Assembly (NCBI GenBank): GCA_004558185.1
Contig: SFDP01000025.1
Span: 1 to 35,725 of the forward strand
Length of the DNA: 35,725 nt
Direction of reading: 5' to 3'
From: Lachnospiraceae bacterium
Lineage (GTDB): Bacteria > Bacillota > Clostridia > Lachnospirales > Lachnospiraceae
A model generated the notes under the pieces. That model was not told where the DNA came from. It worked only from the letters and a program-made list of their open reading frames with translations, and did no database searches. Positions 14,914 through 22,936 of this stretch are shown in pieces. How positions within the stretch are numbered: position 1 is the stretch's first letter; each line of letters opens with the position of its first letter. The translations under genes were made by a program, and so were the position numbers.

Positions 14914-16800
14914 ATGGAAAATAAACAAAGATATGAATATTTTGCACAAAAATATGGAACCATAACGGTTGAAGGCGATAAAACCGAAATCAGGGTTCCT
15001 GTAGGTATGGATAAAAACAAAGCCATGGGAATGCAGGGAAAACCCAGGGAGTTGAAAAAAACCATTCTTCGTTTGGCTGCCTATCTGGCCTGTGAAAGAA
15101 AGCTGCTGGCAGCAGCCTTTCTTTGTATTCTTATACACACTTTGTCTACTCTATCCGCATCTTATCTGCTGCGGCCGATTATCAACACCTTTATTTATTA
15201 TGCTCCGGGAAAAGAGGAACTGGCTCAAAGGCTGCAAGGGCTCTTTTGGGCATTGCTGCTTCTGGGGCTGCTTTATCTGGTTAGTGGGGCCACCCAGTGG
15301 GTTCAGCAAAGGGTAATGCTCAATGTATCACAGAGAACCCTGAAGCATTTACGGCAGGATTTGTATGAGAAAATACAGACGCTTCCTATGAGCTATTTTG
15401 ACAACAACTCTACCGGAGATACCATGAGCCGTTTTACCAATGATGTAGACGTAGTGGGAGAAATGCTGAATACTACGCTGATTCAATTGATATCCGGAGT
15501 GATCACCGTATCAGGAACGGTGATACTGATGCTGATGACCAACTGGATTCTGGGACTCATTACGATTATCGTTACTCCGCTTCTGGTGGCCATCAGTAAG
15601 ACAATCGTCAAAAAAGGCCGCAGCGCTTATGCCCGCCAGCAGCAGGTTCTGGGAATGCTGAATGGATTTGCTGAAGAAATGATCTCAGGACAAAAGGTGG
15701 TAAAAGTATTCAATCATGAAGAAACGGCAGTGGAGGAATTTACCTATCTGAATGATGAAATGAAAAAGACGCAGATCAGGTCACAGTTTCAATCCTCCCT
15801 GATGGGACCGATTACCCATCAGCTATGTAATGTGGTTTATGCCGTTACAGCCTGTGCAGGAGGAATCCTCGTGGTCAAAAGAGGCTTCGATATTGGGGGA
15901 TTGACCATTTCCTTAAACTATACCAGGCAGTTTAACCGACCAATCAATGAAATCTCCATGCAGATGAATACCGTCTTCGCAGCTCTGGCGGGAGCAGAAA
16001 GAGTATTTGAGGTATTGGAAAAGGAGCCGGAGAGGAGAGGAGAAAATCTTCTTAAGCCGGAAAGAATAAAGGGGCATATTGAAATGAACCATGTGGATTT
16101 TGGCTACGTTCCCGAACGCACGGTACTGCATGATATTACCCTCTATGCGAAACCGGGGCAGAAGGTAGCCTTTGTAGGCTCCACCGGTGCGGGAAAAACC
16201 ACCATCACCAATCTCCTTCCCGCATTCTATGAGCTTCAGGCAGGAGAAATTAAAATTGACGGAATTCCTATAGAAAAGCTGGATAAAAAGGTTTTGCGCC
16301 AAAATATTGCCATGGTCTTGCAGGACACTCATCTGTTCACCGGAACGGTAAGAGAAAATATCCGTTATGGAAGGCTGGATGCCACGGATGAGGAGGTGGA
16401 GCAGGCTGCCAAAGCCGCTTCTGCTCATTCCTTCATTATACATCTGCAAAAAGGCTATGATACTTTACTGGAAAATGATGGAGCAGGACTGTCCCAGGGA
16501 CAGAGGCAGCTTTTGAATATCGCCAGGGCGGCAGTCAGTAAGGCACCTATTCTCGTGCTGGATGAAGCAACCTCCAGTGTAGATACCCGTACAGAAAAAT
16601 ACATTGAAAAAGGTATGGACACTTTGATGAAAGACAGAACTACTTTGGTCATTGCGCATCGTCTTTCCACCGTAAGAAGAGCCAACGTGATCATGGTATT
16701 GGAGGAGGGAAGAATCGTAGAAAGAGGGAACCATGAGGAGCTCCTTGAGCTGAACGGAAGGTATGCAAAACTCTGCCACAAAATGGAAGAGCTGGATTAA
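14914..16800 (+). CDS. ABC exporter half, catalytic subunit (TM288/BmrD type)
   Basis: 628 residues. An N-terminal ~50-residue polar extension precedes six helices (about 65-370) and the ATPase domain. Walker A GSTGAGKTT near 422, Q-loop 'MVLQDTHLF', Walker B 'ILVLDEATSSVD' with the catalytic Glu and H-loop 'VIAHRLS' are all canonical, but the signature is LSQGQ rather than LSGGQ. Since that signature completes the ATP site made with the partner's Walker A, one composite site is intact and one degenerate, as in TM287/288 and BmrCD. The start is supported by GGGAG about 5 bases upstream. Confidence 0.93.
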   Translation: MENKQRYEYFAQKYGTITVEGDKTEIRVPVGMDKNKAMGMQGKPRELKKTILRLAAYLACERKLLAAAFLCILIHTLSTLSASYLLRPIINTFIYYAPGKEELAQRLQGLFWALLLLGLLYLVSGATQWVQQRVMLNVSQRTLKHLRQDLYEKIQTLPMSYFDNNSTGDTMSRFTNDVDVVGEMLNTTLIQLISGVITVSGTVILMLMTNWILGLITIIVTPLLVAISKTIVKKGRSAYARQQQVLGMLNGFAEEMISGQKVVKVFNHEETAVEEFTYLNDEMKKTQIRSQFQSSLMGPITHQLCNVVYAVTACAGGILVVKRGFDIGGLTISLNYTRQFNRPINEISMQMNTVFAALAGAERVFEVLEKEPERRGENLLKPERIKGHIEMNHVDFGYVPERTVLHDITLYAKPGQKVAFVGSTGAGKTTITNLLPAFYELQAGEIKIDGIPIEKLDKKVLRQNIAMVLQDTHLFTGTVRENIRYGRLDATDEEVEQAAKAASAHSFIIHLQKGYDTLLENDGAGLSQGQRQLLNIARAAVSKAPILVLDEATSSVDTRTEKYIEKGMDTLMKDRTTLVIAHRLSTVRRANVIMVLEEGRIVERGNHEELLELNGRYAKLCHKMEELD

Positions 16801-16939
16801 ATTGGGGAAAGAAATACCTATTCCCATCAGAAGGATTCGTATAATACTCCTTTGGCTGCGGATACTATAAGAGGCATCAATTACACAATGTAAAGATGTA
16901 ATTAAAGGAAGCCGCAATCTACAAACAGGAGGTATGAAG

Positions 16940-17125
16940 ATGACACAATTGTCAGAAAAAGAATTAAGTACGATCAAAGACCTTCTTTCTGAAGAAGAGC
17001 TTTTGGTAAAGAAATTTAAGATGCTTGCTGAACATTCCGAAACGCAGCAGCTAAAATGTAAAATGGAAGATATTGCAGCCAAGCACCAGGGACATTTTAA
17101 TGAGCTTTACCAGAAATTATCTTAA
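16940..17125 (+). CDS. Small coat-associated helical protein
   Basis: 61 residues, wholly helical and heptad-rich (LSEKELSTIKDLLSEEELLVKKFKMLAEHS), resembling the N-terminal half of CotF-type proteins, whose fold is a ferritin-like helical bundle. ATG 16940 is chosen because AGGAGG lies 7 bases before it; the ATG at 16934 is only one base from it. It ends 12 bases before the CotF-like gene at 17138, which has its own AGGAGG, so the pair is an operon. A role in the spore coat is inferred from the family and pairing only. Confidence 0.65.
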   Translation: MTQLSEKELSTIKDLLSEEELLVKKFKMLAEHSETQQLKCKMEDIAAKHQGHFNELYQKLS

Positions 17126-17137
17126 GGAGGAATGACT

Positions 17138-17401
17138 ATGCCTGGAATTTATACCGAAAAAGAGATATATTCAGATGCATTGGCCGCTCAGAAAGCATCT
17201 ACCAGCAATTTTAATATGGCGGCAAATGAATGTGTACACGAGGATGTGAGAAAGACGGTGATGAAGATTTTAAATCAGGAGCATGAAATCCAAAAGGATG
17301 TTTTTGACGGGATGCACGCAGCCGGATATTATCCGACACCGGCAGCAGAGGAAAAGAAGATACAGGATACCAAACAGCAATTCAGCCAAAGTGTAAAATA
17401 A
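17138..17401 (+). CDS. CotF-family spore coat protein
   Basis: 87 residues. 'IYSDALAAQKASTSNFNMAANECVHEDVRKTVMKILNQEHEIQKDVFDGMHAAGYYPTP' shows the helix pair and the final 'G(Y/W)YPT' that end spore coat protein F-like proteins. They are made late in sporulation, deposited in the coat, and some Lachnospiraceae carry several copies. ATG 17138 is preferred over 17132 by the distance to AGGAGG (7 versus 1). I did not find a convincing sporulation-sigma promoter upstream at 16801-16930. Confidence 0.8.
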   Translation: MPGIYTEKEIYSDALAAQKASTSNFNMAANECVHEDVRKTVMKILNQEHEIQKDVFDGMHAAGYYPTPAAEEKKIQDTKQQFSQSVK

Positions 17402-17402
17402 A

Positions 17403-17431
17403 TTGTCTAATTTTGGCATTTGTACTATAAT
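17403..17431 (+). promoter_or_regulatory. Promoter of the 17498 gene
   Basis: TTGTCT (17403-17408), a 17-base spacer and perfect TATAAT (17426-17431), beginning right at the stop of the CotF-like gene. The vegetative-type consensus suggests the downstream gene is transcribed independently of the coat pair. Confidence 0.65.
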
Positions 17432-17497
17432 AGTAAAAGAGTATGCTGCTGAATTGACAGTCAGACAATACAATAAGAGAAAATGGGGAGGATCAAG

Positions 17498-17800
17498 ATG
17501 GCAGACTGGAATGACATTAAAAGAGCATTCGAACGTGAAATGAACAAGCAGGAAGAAGATTTTCACTCCAATGAGGAGAAGTTGCTGCACAGCATTGCCA
17601 ACTATCTGGGAGCAAATAAAGGGGTTTCTGTGGTAAAGGGCTATAAAACCGACGAGGTTCTGCAATTTTTACAGAAATCTGTACCGGAGATTAAGAGCGC
17701 CTTAGGTGGCGAATGGGAAAGCATGGAGGATTCTGCCATTGAAACGCTGGTTTATACCTTAACCAAAAAAGTAAAGAAATCAGCAGATTTTCTTGGATAA
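17498..17800 (+). CDS. Small conserved hypothetical protein
   Basis: 100 residues, soluble, acidic at the start and with a basic C-terminus (YTLTKKVKKSADFLG). Not recognised. The first half 'IKRAFEREMNKQEEDFHSNEEKLLHSIANYLG' looks like a helical hairpin, then a short beta-like 'VSVVKGYKTDEVLQFLQK'. GGGGAGGATC gives ATG 17498 good spacing; an upstream in-frame start at 17483 is too close. It has its own promoter and terminator, i.e. a monocistronic unit. Confidence 0.65.
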   Translation: MADWNDIKRAFEREMNKQEEDFHSNEEKLLHSIANYLGANKGVSVVKGYKTDEVLQFLQKSVPEIKSALGGEWESMEDSAIETLVYTLTKKVKKSADFLG

Positions 17801-17808
17801 TAAGGATT

Positions 17809-17853
17809 AAAAAAGAGGGGAAGATGATTGGATCATACTTCACCTCTTTTTTT
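17809..17853. terminator. Bidirectional terminator
   Basis: AAAAAAGAGGGGAAG (17809-17823) pairs with CTTCACCTCTTTTTTT (17838-17853) apart from one mismatch, around a 14-base loop. T-runs are supplied on both strands, fitting the convergent small gene (stop 17800) and diguanylate cyclase (stop 17877). Confidence 0.85.
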
Positions 17854-17876
17854 ATCAACCAATTTTTGCAGTATCC

Positions 17877-20800
17877 TTACCGACTCCTGGAGAAAAGAGC
17901 ATAGGCATAAATATCTCCCGATAGACTGGTGTAGAAGCGCACCTCGACTTCGAAGGGGAAATAGCCCTCCTCATGTTTTTGATAGCGGAAGTCATACTTT
18001 ATTCCGGAACGGCCATTTTTATAAGCAGACAGCAGAGAAGCTCTGGTCAGAGCCTTTGCGGCAATTTCCCGGTCATCAGGATGAACTCTCTGGGAAATGA
18101 TTTTCCAGAAGATTTCGATATTATCACTTAACGGAAGTGTATCCTCATCCTCCATTGCCTCCAATATGCGGTAAAGATTATTACTTAGGTCGAAAAATAC
18201 AATCCCCTGGAAGTGGAGAGAAATCGTATCTAATAGCTGGCTCATTTCCTCATTATTCAGATTGCCCTGAACCTTTGGAGCAGTTTTCTCCATTTTAAAC
18301 TGATAGTCCTCCTGAAGCATTTGTGGCTCAAAGAAGGCAAAATTATTCTTACCGTTGCGTTTTACATGGTAAAGTGCAATATCTGCATGACGGTACAGGG
18401 TATCAAAGTCATCTTCGCCCGGAGCCTGGACAGCGCAGCCCGCACTGCAATGGATACAGCGTTCATCATTTTCCCCAATAGAAATACTTGCCAGCTTCTG
18501 CAAAAGTGACGTCATTGCCAGAGTAACAGAGTTGACATTTTGTGCTGCACCATGGAGAAAAACAACAAATTCATCGCCGCCGATCCGAATCAGAACATCA
18601 TCCTTACGAAAATGGGAGGAGAGTGTTTCAGCAATTCCGATGATGGCTCTATCCCCCTGTGCGTGACCAAGGGTATCATTAATCCCCTTTAAATCGTCTA
18701 AATCAAGAAGAATTAAAATTCCGGCATTTTCTTTTGAAGAAGCCAGTAAGCGCTTAATCCGTTCAACACCGGAGCCGCGGCGCAAAAGACCGGTCATGGC
18801 ATCATAATCTGCCCGTCTGCTCATAGCCAGCTTAGCTTCCTGATTAGAGGTAATATCTGTAATATGGACAAACATTTTCACATGCCCACTGAAGGAGTCG
18901 GTGAGAAGCTCTACATGAATCTGTACCCAGAGAGGTTCTCCGGTTTTTGATTTCACCTCCCACACATTTTCGAAATCGTAGTTGCCTTCCTGGAATTTTT
19001 CCATAAGAGAGGCAGGTGAATAATAGTCACCGGCAGAGACAAAATCCTGATTGGAAAAATCGGCCAGAAGAGTTTTGCAGCCTTCGCTGTAAGAGGTGCC
19101 GGAAGCAAAGCCCTCCTGCCAGCGGGGGGAGCCTACGCGCTTCTCCACGGTATCGGAGGTCAGGTCAACCTCAATATAAACCAGGTGATCCTCAGAGTGC
19201 TCACTAATGGACTGAATAAAACGAAGATGAGCAATATCCTTTTCGTGCTGTTCGGTTACATCTTCATAAGAAATAAGAGCCGTCACAGGTCTTTCATCCT
19301 CGAAGACAGAGGAATATTTAAAATGGAACCAGCGGCATTTTCCGTCTGATGTCTTAGCATGAATATGAGTTTCCCCCAGTGCCTTTCCTGCATGAATATC
19401 CGCAAACATCAGCTTCATGGGTTCAATACTTTCGGGAAGAATACAGGGGTCGCTGTCTATCCGTTCTTCTGCGTATGGCTGAGCAAATAGCTGAGAAAAA
19501 GCGGAAGCCTTAGAACCGTTTTCCCCCCAGGGACGAAACTGTCGGCGGGCAACATCATAATAGAAAAGCGTACGATTGGAATGCTGGGCAGCAATCTGAA
19601 AAATCTGCTCATTCTTTTTCAAACGTTCCTCTGCATTGATTCGTTTTGCCTCTGCAATTTTATACTCATAGGCATTCACCAGAGCCTGCCTCAGGGTTTC
19701 CTCATCCTGCTTCTGCTGATCAATATTGCGGGAAACCGCAATAAACAAAATATCATCATCAAAGGGATTAGCCTGCCGGATAGCAGTAGTTTCTGTCCAA
19801 TGCCATATTTTGTCATGTCCGATTCTTCGATAGGAGAGCTGTATAATCTCTTTACCCTGATTATATTGCTTCCACATACCCTCAGGGAAAAAATTGTCTC
19901 TAAAGGCATCCTGATCCTCCGGCGCCATATTCTGAATACGAGGCTCCAGCATCTGCAAAAGGGGACCCTCCAGAGGGGTATCCAGAGTAGTGGCCTGATA
20001 GTACTGAATCATACGATAAGTGCCCTTAGTAAGATTAATGGACAAAATTTCAGGAAAAACCAGACGAGCCACCTGCAGCAAACCATCCCGATCTAATCCC
20101 TGCTTTCGATTCAGCTCATACTGATCGGTAATATCCCGATGAGAAATAATAGCAGAAATAGGCTTTCCGGATTCATCCTTTAGAGTGGAAAATTCTATAC
20201 TTATCCTGCGTCTGCTGCCATTGTGCAGGAAAAAGTTTATTTCTGCACCTCCTCTGGGTTCACCTCGGTCTATGGCATTAAAGATTTCATACCAGGTGTC
20301 TATACTCTCGGGAGCTATGTTTCCTTTTTGTACATTCCATTCCGGCAGATTATTTATGATTTCAGGAGAATGCAGATTACGGGCGATCTCCGAAGGAACG
20401 ATGGCTCGCCGACCATCAATCAGATAGTGGTACAGGGTACGATTACTCATTTGCAGGCTGGCCTGGTATTCTTCTTCCACATAATGAAGCTGCTCTTCCT
20501 TTGCATAATAGGCAGAACGATCAAATAGTATGCCATATGCCCCAAGCTCTCCCCCGGCCCCGGAGACTACATTTAAGGTTCCCAATACATAAGGCAGGCT
20601 TTCCCCGTCTGGCCAAAGCAGACCGTTAAAGGAAAGGGAGCCATTGGAGTGGGGAAGAGCCTGTAACAGGTCTCTAATGGACTCCATTGGTTCCCCTGCC
20701 TGAGAGAAAGGACAGGCACTCAGAAGAACCACCATAAATTCTTCTGTAGTACAGGCCAGTATATTCAGACATTCATCGCTGATAAATTCCGGTACCCAAT

Positions 20801-20909
20801 CATTCCGATAAACCAAATGGAACATACCCCTTGAGGGAGTATAGGTAGCGGCCTTTGCCTTTTTGCCGGCTGAATGATGATGCTTAAGGATACTGTTCTT
20901 ATTCTTCAT
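17877..20909 (-). CDS. Multi-PAS diguanylate cyclase with C-terminal PAS-like domain
   Basis: 1010 residues, no membrane helix, hence cytosolic. About five PAS-like modules lie before residue 680 (PAC endings such as 'ISAIISHRDITDQ', 'TALISYEDVTEQ', 'KMFVHITDITSNQ'). Residues ~685-850 are a GGDEF domain with 'DAMTGLLRRGSG' and an intact GGDEF at about 775-779, so c-di-GMP synthesis from GTP is expected. An RxxD inhibitory site (RKDD) sits five residues before it, so product feedback is likely. Unusually, residues ~868-1010 form a further PAS-like module after the catalytic domain. No EAL domain. ATG 20909 has AAGGAGG 8 bases upstream. Monocistronic; the signal sensed is unknown. Confidence 0.92.
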   Translation of the reverse strand: MKNKNSILKHHHSAGKKAKAATYTPSRGMFHLVYRNDWVPEFISDECLNILACTTEEFMVVLLSACPFSQAGEPMESIRDLLQALPHSNGSLSFNGLLWPDGESLPYVLGTLNVVSGAGGELGAYGILFDRSAYYAKEEQLHYVEEEYQASLQMSNRTLYHYLIDGRRAIVPSEIARNLHSPEIINNLPEWNVQKGNIAPESIDTWYEIFNAIDRGEPRGGAEINFFLHNGSRRRISIEFSTLKDESGKPISAIISHRDITDQYELNRKQGLDRDGLLQVARLVFPEILSINLTKGTYRMIQYYQATTLDTPLEGPLLQMLEPRIQNMAPEDQDAFRDNFFPEGMWKQYNQGKEIIQLSYRRIGHDKIWHWTETTAIRQANPFDDDILFIAVSRNIDQQKQDEETLRQALVNAYEYKIAEAKRINAEERLKKNEQIFQIAAQHSNRTLFYYDVARRQFRPWGENGSKASAFSQLFAQPYAEERIDSDPCILPESIEPMKLMFADIHAGKALGETHIHAKTSDGKCRWFHFKYSSVFEDERPVTALISYEDVTEQHEKDIAHLRFIQSISEHSEDHLVYIEVDLTSDTVEKRVGSPRWQEGFASGTSYSEGCKTLLADFSNQDFVSAGDYYSPASLMEKFQEGNYDFENVWEVKSKTGEPLWVQIHVELLTDSFSGHVKMFVHITDITSNQEAKLAMSRRADYDAMTGLLRRGSGVERIKRLLASSKENAGILILLDLDDLKGINDTLGHAQGDRAIIGIAETLSSHFRKDDVLIRIGGDEFVVFLHGAAQNVNSVTLAMTSLLQKLASISIGENDERCIHCSAGCAVQAPGEDDFDTLYRHADIALYHVKRNGKNNFAFFEPQMLQEDYQFKMEKTAPKVQGNLNNEEMSQLLDTISLHFQGIVFFDLSNNLYRILEAMEDEDTLPLSDNIEIFWKIISQRVHPDDREIAAKALTRASLLSAYKNGRSGIKYDFRYQKHEEGYFPFEVEVRFYTSLSGDIYAYALFSRSR

Positions 20910-20930
20910 ACCATTCGCCTCCTTGCTTTA

Positions 20931-20947
20931 TGTGCATAATCTGCACA
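20931..20947. promoter_or_regulatory. Dyad in the cyclase leader
   Basis: TGTGCA (20931-20936) and TGCACA (20942-20947) form a perfect dyad with a 5-base centre, between the promoter and ribosome site of the diguanylate cyclase gene. A repressor site is plausible; the binder is unknown. Confidence 0.45.
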
Positions 20948-20974
20948 GTAGATATGAAAGATTTTGTTAATATA

Positions 20975-21003
20975 ATTATAACTATTTTGCATAAAACTGA
21001 CAA
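20975..21003 (-). promoter_or_regulatory. Promoter of the diguanylate cyclase
   Basis: On the minus strand TTGTCA (21003-20998), a 17-base spacer and perfect TATAAT (20980-20975), about 66 bases upstream of ATG 20909. Confidence 0.75.
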
Positions 21004-21033
21004 GAAGAATGGTAAGAAAAGATAGGATTAAAG

Positions 21034-21076
21034 AAAAAAACTTCCGCTCTACCGTTATAAATAAAGGGAGCGGAAG
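21034..21076 (-). terminator. Terminator of the SDR gene
   Basis: On the minus strand CTTCCGCTC (from 21076) pairs with GAGCGGAAG (to 21041) and is followed directly by seven T residues (21040-21034). A textbook rho-independent terminator 13 bases past the SDR stop. Confidence 0.85.
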
Positions 21077-21089
21077 CCTTTTCCTGTTT

Positions 21090-21893
21090 TTACCAGGTGC
21101 GGGAGTTTAACTGTTTAAACTGGGCAACCGTAGACACATGGGAATTCAGACCACCGTCTACAGTGAAAACCTGCCCTGTTACATAATTGCTCTCATCAGA
21201 AGCAAGATATACACACATATGACCGATATCCTCGGGACAGCCATAGCGGTTAACCATAATATTGCTTAAGAAAATATCCTTTAGTGCCTGGGGAACGTAC
21301 GCGTCATTTTCAGGAGTAACGATCAGTCCCGGGCGGACACAATTACAACGGATATTCTGCTTTCCATACTGCAAAGCAGTGGACTGGGTCAGCATATCTA
21401 CCCCGGCTTTGGCACAGGCATAGGCAGTAGAGCCAAGATCGCCCCCGCAGGAAGCCATGGAGCCGATGTTGATGATGGAACCTCCGGTTTCATTTTTCTG
21501 CATATAGGGAAGTACGCATTTGGTAGTGTAAAAGGTACCCCTTAAGTCACTCTGGAAAATGTTATCCCACATTTCCAGACTTAATTCATCCACACGGCCA
21601 TCCTTCAGTCCAACGTTGGCAGCATTATTTACCAGTACATCAATCCTTCCGAATTTTTCCTGAGTGTCAGCCAAAAGCTGTTCGATGCTTTCGGTAACGG
21701 TAATATCCATAAAGTGATAGGTTGCTTCTCCACCTTCCTTAGTAATGCTGTCTACTACAGCCTGTCCCTTTTCTTCTCTGCGGCCGCAGATAACGACCTT
21801 AGCGCCTTCGGCAGCAAAGAGTCTGGCAATTCCCACACCGATTCCGCTGGTAGAGCCGGTAACAATGGCAACCTTGTTTTTTAATCTGTTCAT
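21090..21893 (-). CDS. Classical SDR-family oxidoreductase
   Basis: 267 residues, NAD(P)-dependent short-chain dehydrogenase. Cofactor motif TGSTSGIG near residue 12, 'NNAAN' near 90, catalytic Ser in 'INIGSMAS', YACAK (Tyr/Lys pair) near 155, and the C-terminal 'SNYVTGQVFTVDGG'. 'CGRREEKGQ' after the second strand, with an Arg-rich loop, favours NADPH (inference). Similar sequences include 3-oxoacyl and hydroxysteroid or sugar dehydrogenases; substrate cannot be chosen. ATG 21893 (AAAGGAGGG 8 bases upstream) is preferred to TTG 21899. Single gene, with its own promoter, palindromic operator and terminator; no regulator gene adjoins. Confidence 0.88.
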   Translation of the reverse strand: MNRLKNKVAIVTGSTSGIGVGIARLFAAEGAKVVICGRREEKGQAVVDSITKEGGEATYHFMDITVTESIEQLLADTQEKFGRIDVLVNNAANVGLKDGRVDELSLEMWDNIFQSDLRGTFYTTKCVLPYMQKNETGGSIINIGSMASCGGDLGSTAYACAKAGVDMLTQSTALQYGKQNIRCNCVRPGLIVTPENDAYVPQALKDIFLSNIMVNRYGCPEDIGHMCVYLASDESNYVTGQVFTVDGGLNSHVSTVAQFKQLNSRTW

Positions 21894-21926
21894 TTTCAAA
21901 ACCCTCCTTTTCTTCTATTCCTGACA

Positions 21927-21942
21927 AGGGAAATATTTCCCT
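21927..21942. promoter_or_regulatory. Perfect 16-bp palindrome, likely operator of SDR
   Basis: AGGGAAATATTTCCCT is a perfect palindrome, with GAC and GTC flanking it at near-symmetric positions. It lies just downstream of the minus-strand promoter at 21953-21981, around the expected transcript start of the SDR gene, the classical place for a repressor to block transcription. Confidence 0.65.
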
Positions 21943-21952
21943 GTCTATATTT

Positions 21953-21981
21953 AATGTATATCATTGAGTGGAAGAAATCAA
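21953..21981 (-). promoter_or_regulatory. Promoter of the SDR gene
   Basis: On minus: TTGATT (21981-21976), a 17-base spacer and TACATT (21958-21953). Confidence 0.5.
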
Positions 21982-22031
21982 TACGCATGACTGACATGGG
22001 CAGTAAAAATAGGCAAGCAAACAGGATACAC

Positions 22032-22059
22032 TTGAATTTTTGGGCTAAAAAGATATACT
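22032..22059 (+). promoter_or_regulatory. Promoter of the ABC-2 transporter operon
   Basis: TTGAAT (22032-22037), a 16-base spacer and TATACT (22054-22059), about 58 bases before ATG 22118. Confidence 0.5.
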
Positions 22060-22117
22060 TAGATTAATCGGCTGCAGACCGGACCGCGAGTTAAGAATGC
22101 AGCAAGGAGGGCGTACA

Positions 22118-22936
22118 ATGGGTACAATTAGCGTTGAGCATCTTTTTCGTGATTATGGTAATGGAAAAGGTGTATTTGATGTGACCTTTCATGTTCAGCA
22201 GGGAGAGGTATTCGGTTTTTTGGGGCCTAACGGTGCCGGTAAGACAACGACTATTCGGCATTTGATGGGTTTTTTAAGGGCAAAATCGGGAAGCTGTACG
22301 ATTAATGGACTTGATTGCTGGAAGGAAAGGGACAAAATTCAGCTTAAACTTGGTTATATTCCCGGTGAGATCAGCTTTTTTGACGATATGACGGGGACAG
22401 AGTTCCTTCGCTTTCTTTCTCATTACCGTGGACTTGGCAAAGAAAGCCGGGAAAGAGAATTGGTGGAGCGTTTCCAATTTGATCCTAAGGGAAAAATTAA
22501 AAAGATGAGTAAAGGAATGAAACAAAAACTGGGTATTGTGGCAGCTTTCATACATGACCCTGAAATTATTATTCTGGACGAGCCTACCAGTGGACTGGAT
22601 CCCTTGATGCAAAGCTGCTTTGTCAATTTAGTGGCAGAGGAAAAAAAGAAGGGGAAAACGATTTTGATGTCCAGCCATATGTTTGAGGAAGTAGAGCGAA
22701 CCTGTGACCACATTGGCATTATCAGGGAAGGGAAAATAGTCGCAGTGGATGCTGTTGAGGCTTTGCGTAAACGTCATATTCGTTCCTATACAGTTATGCT
22801 GGAGAGTGAAGCTTTAGCCAAAGCCTTTGCCAGGGATTTAGGGGGTACACAAAGTGGAATCACCGTTACTGTTACAGCGAAGCAGAGTATGGAGGAGATT
22901 TTCATGCATTACTATGGAGGGGGAAAAGATGTTTAG
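22118..22936 (+). CDS. ABC-2 type transporter ATP-binding subunit
   Basis: 272 residues. Walker A GPNGAGKTTT near residue 37, signature 'MSKGMKQKLG' near 130 (SKGM in place of SGGQ, common in this subfamily), Walker B 'IIILDEPTSGLDP' near 150 and the H-loop 'LMSSHMFEEVERT' near 186 are intact. It energises the permease that overlaps it by 8 bases. Such CcmA/YxlF-like pairs export drugs, peptides or other amphiphiles; substrate unknown. ATG 22118 is preferred (GGAGGG 6 bases upstream) over 22097. Confidence 0.9.
   Translation: MGTISVEHLFRDYGNGKGVFDVTFHVQQGEVFGFLGPNGAGKTTTIRHLMGFLRAKSGSCTINGLDCWKERDKIQLKLGYIPGEISFFDDMTGTEFLRFLSHYRGLGKESRERELVERFQFDPKGKIKKMSKGMKQKLGIVAAFIHDPEIIILDEPTSGLDPLMQSCFVNLVAEEKKKGKTILMSSHMFEEVERTCDHIGIIREGKIVAVDAVEALRKRHIRSYTVMLESEALAKAFARDLGGTQSGITVTVTAKQSMEEIFMHYYGGGKDV

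Noticed and set aside
16801..16939. Sporulation-specific promoter before the coat genes
   Set aside because: A TATAAT near 16848 exists, but no -35 or sigma E/K/G consensus pair could be supported.
16465..17082. Minus-strand open frame of about 205 codons spanning the ABC exporter end and coat gene
   Set aside because: It crosses two well-supported plus-strand genes and the intergenic gap, and has no recognisable domain.
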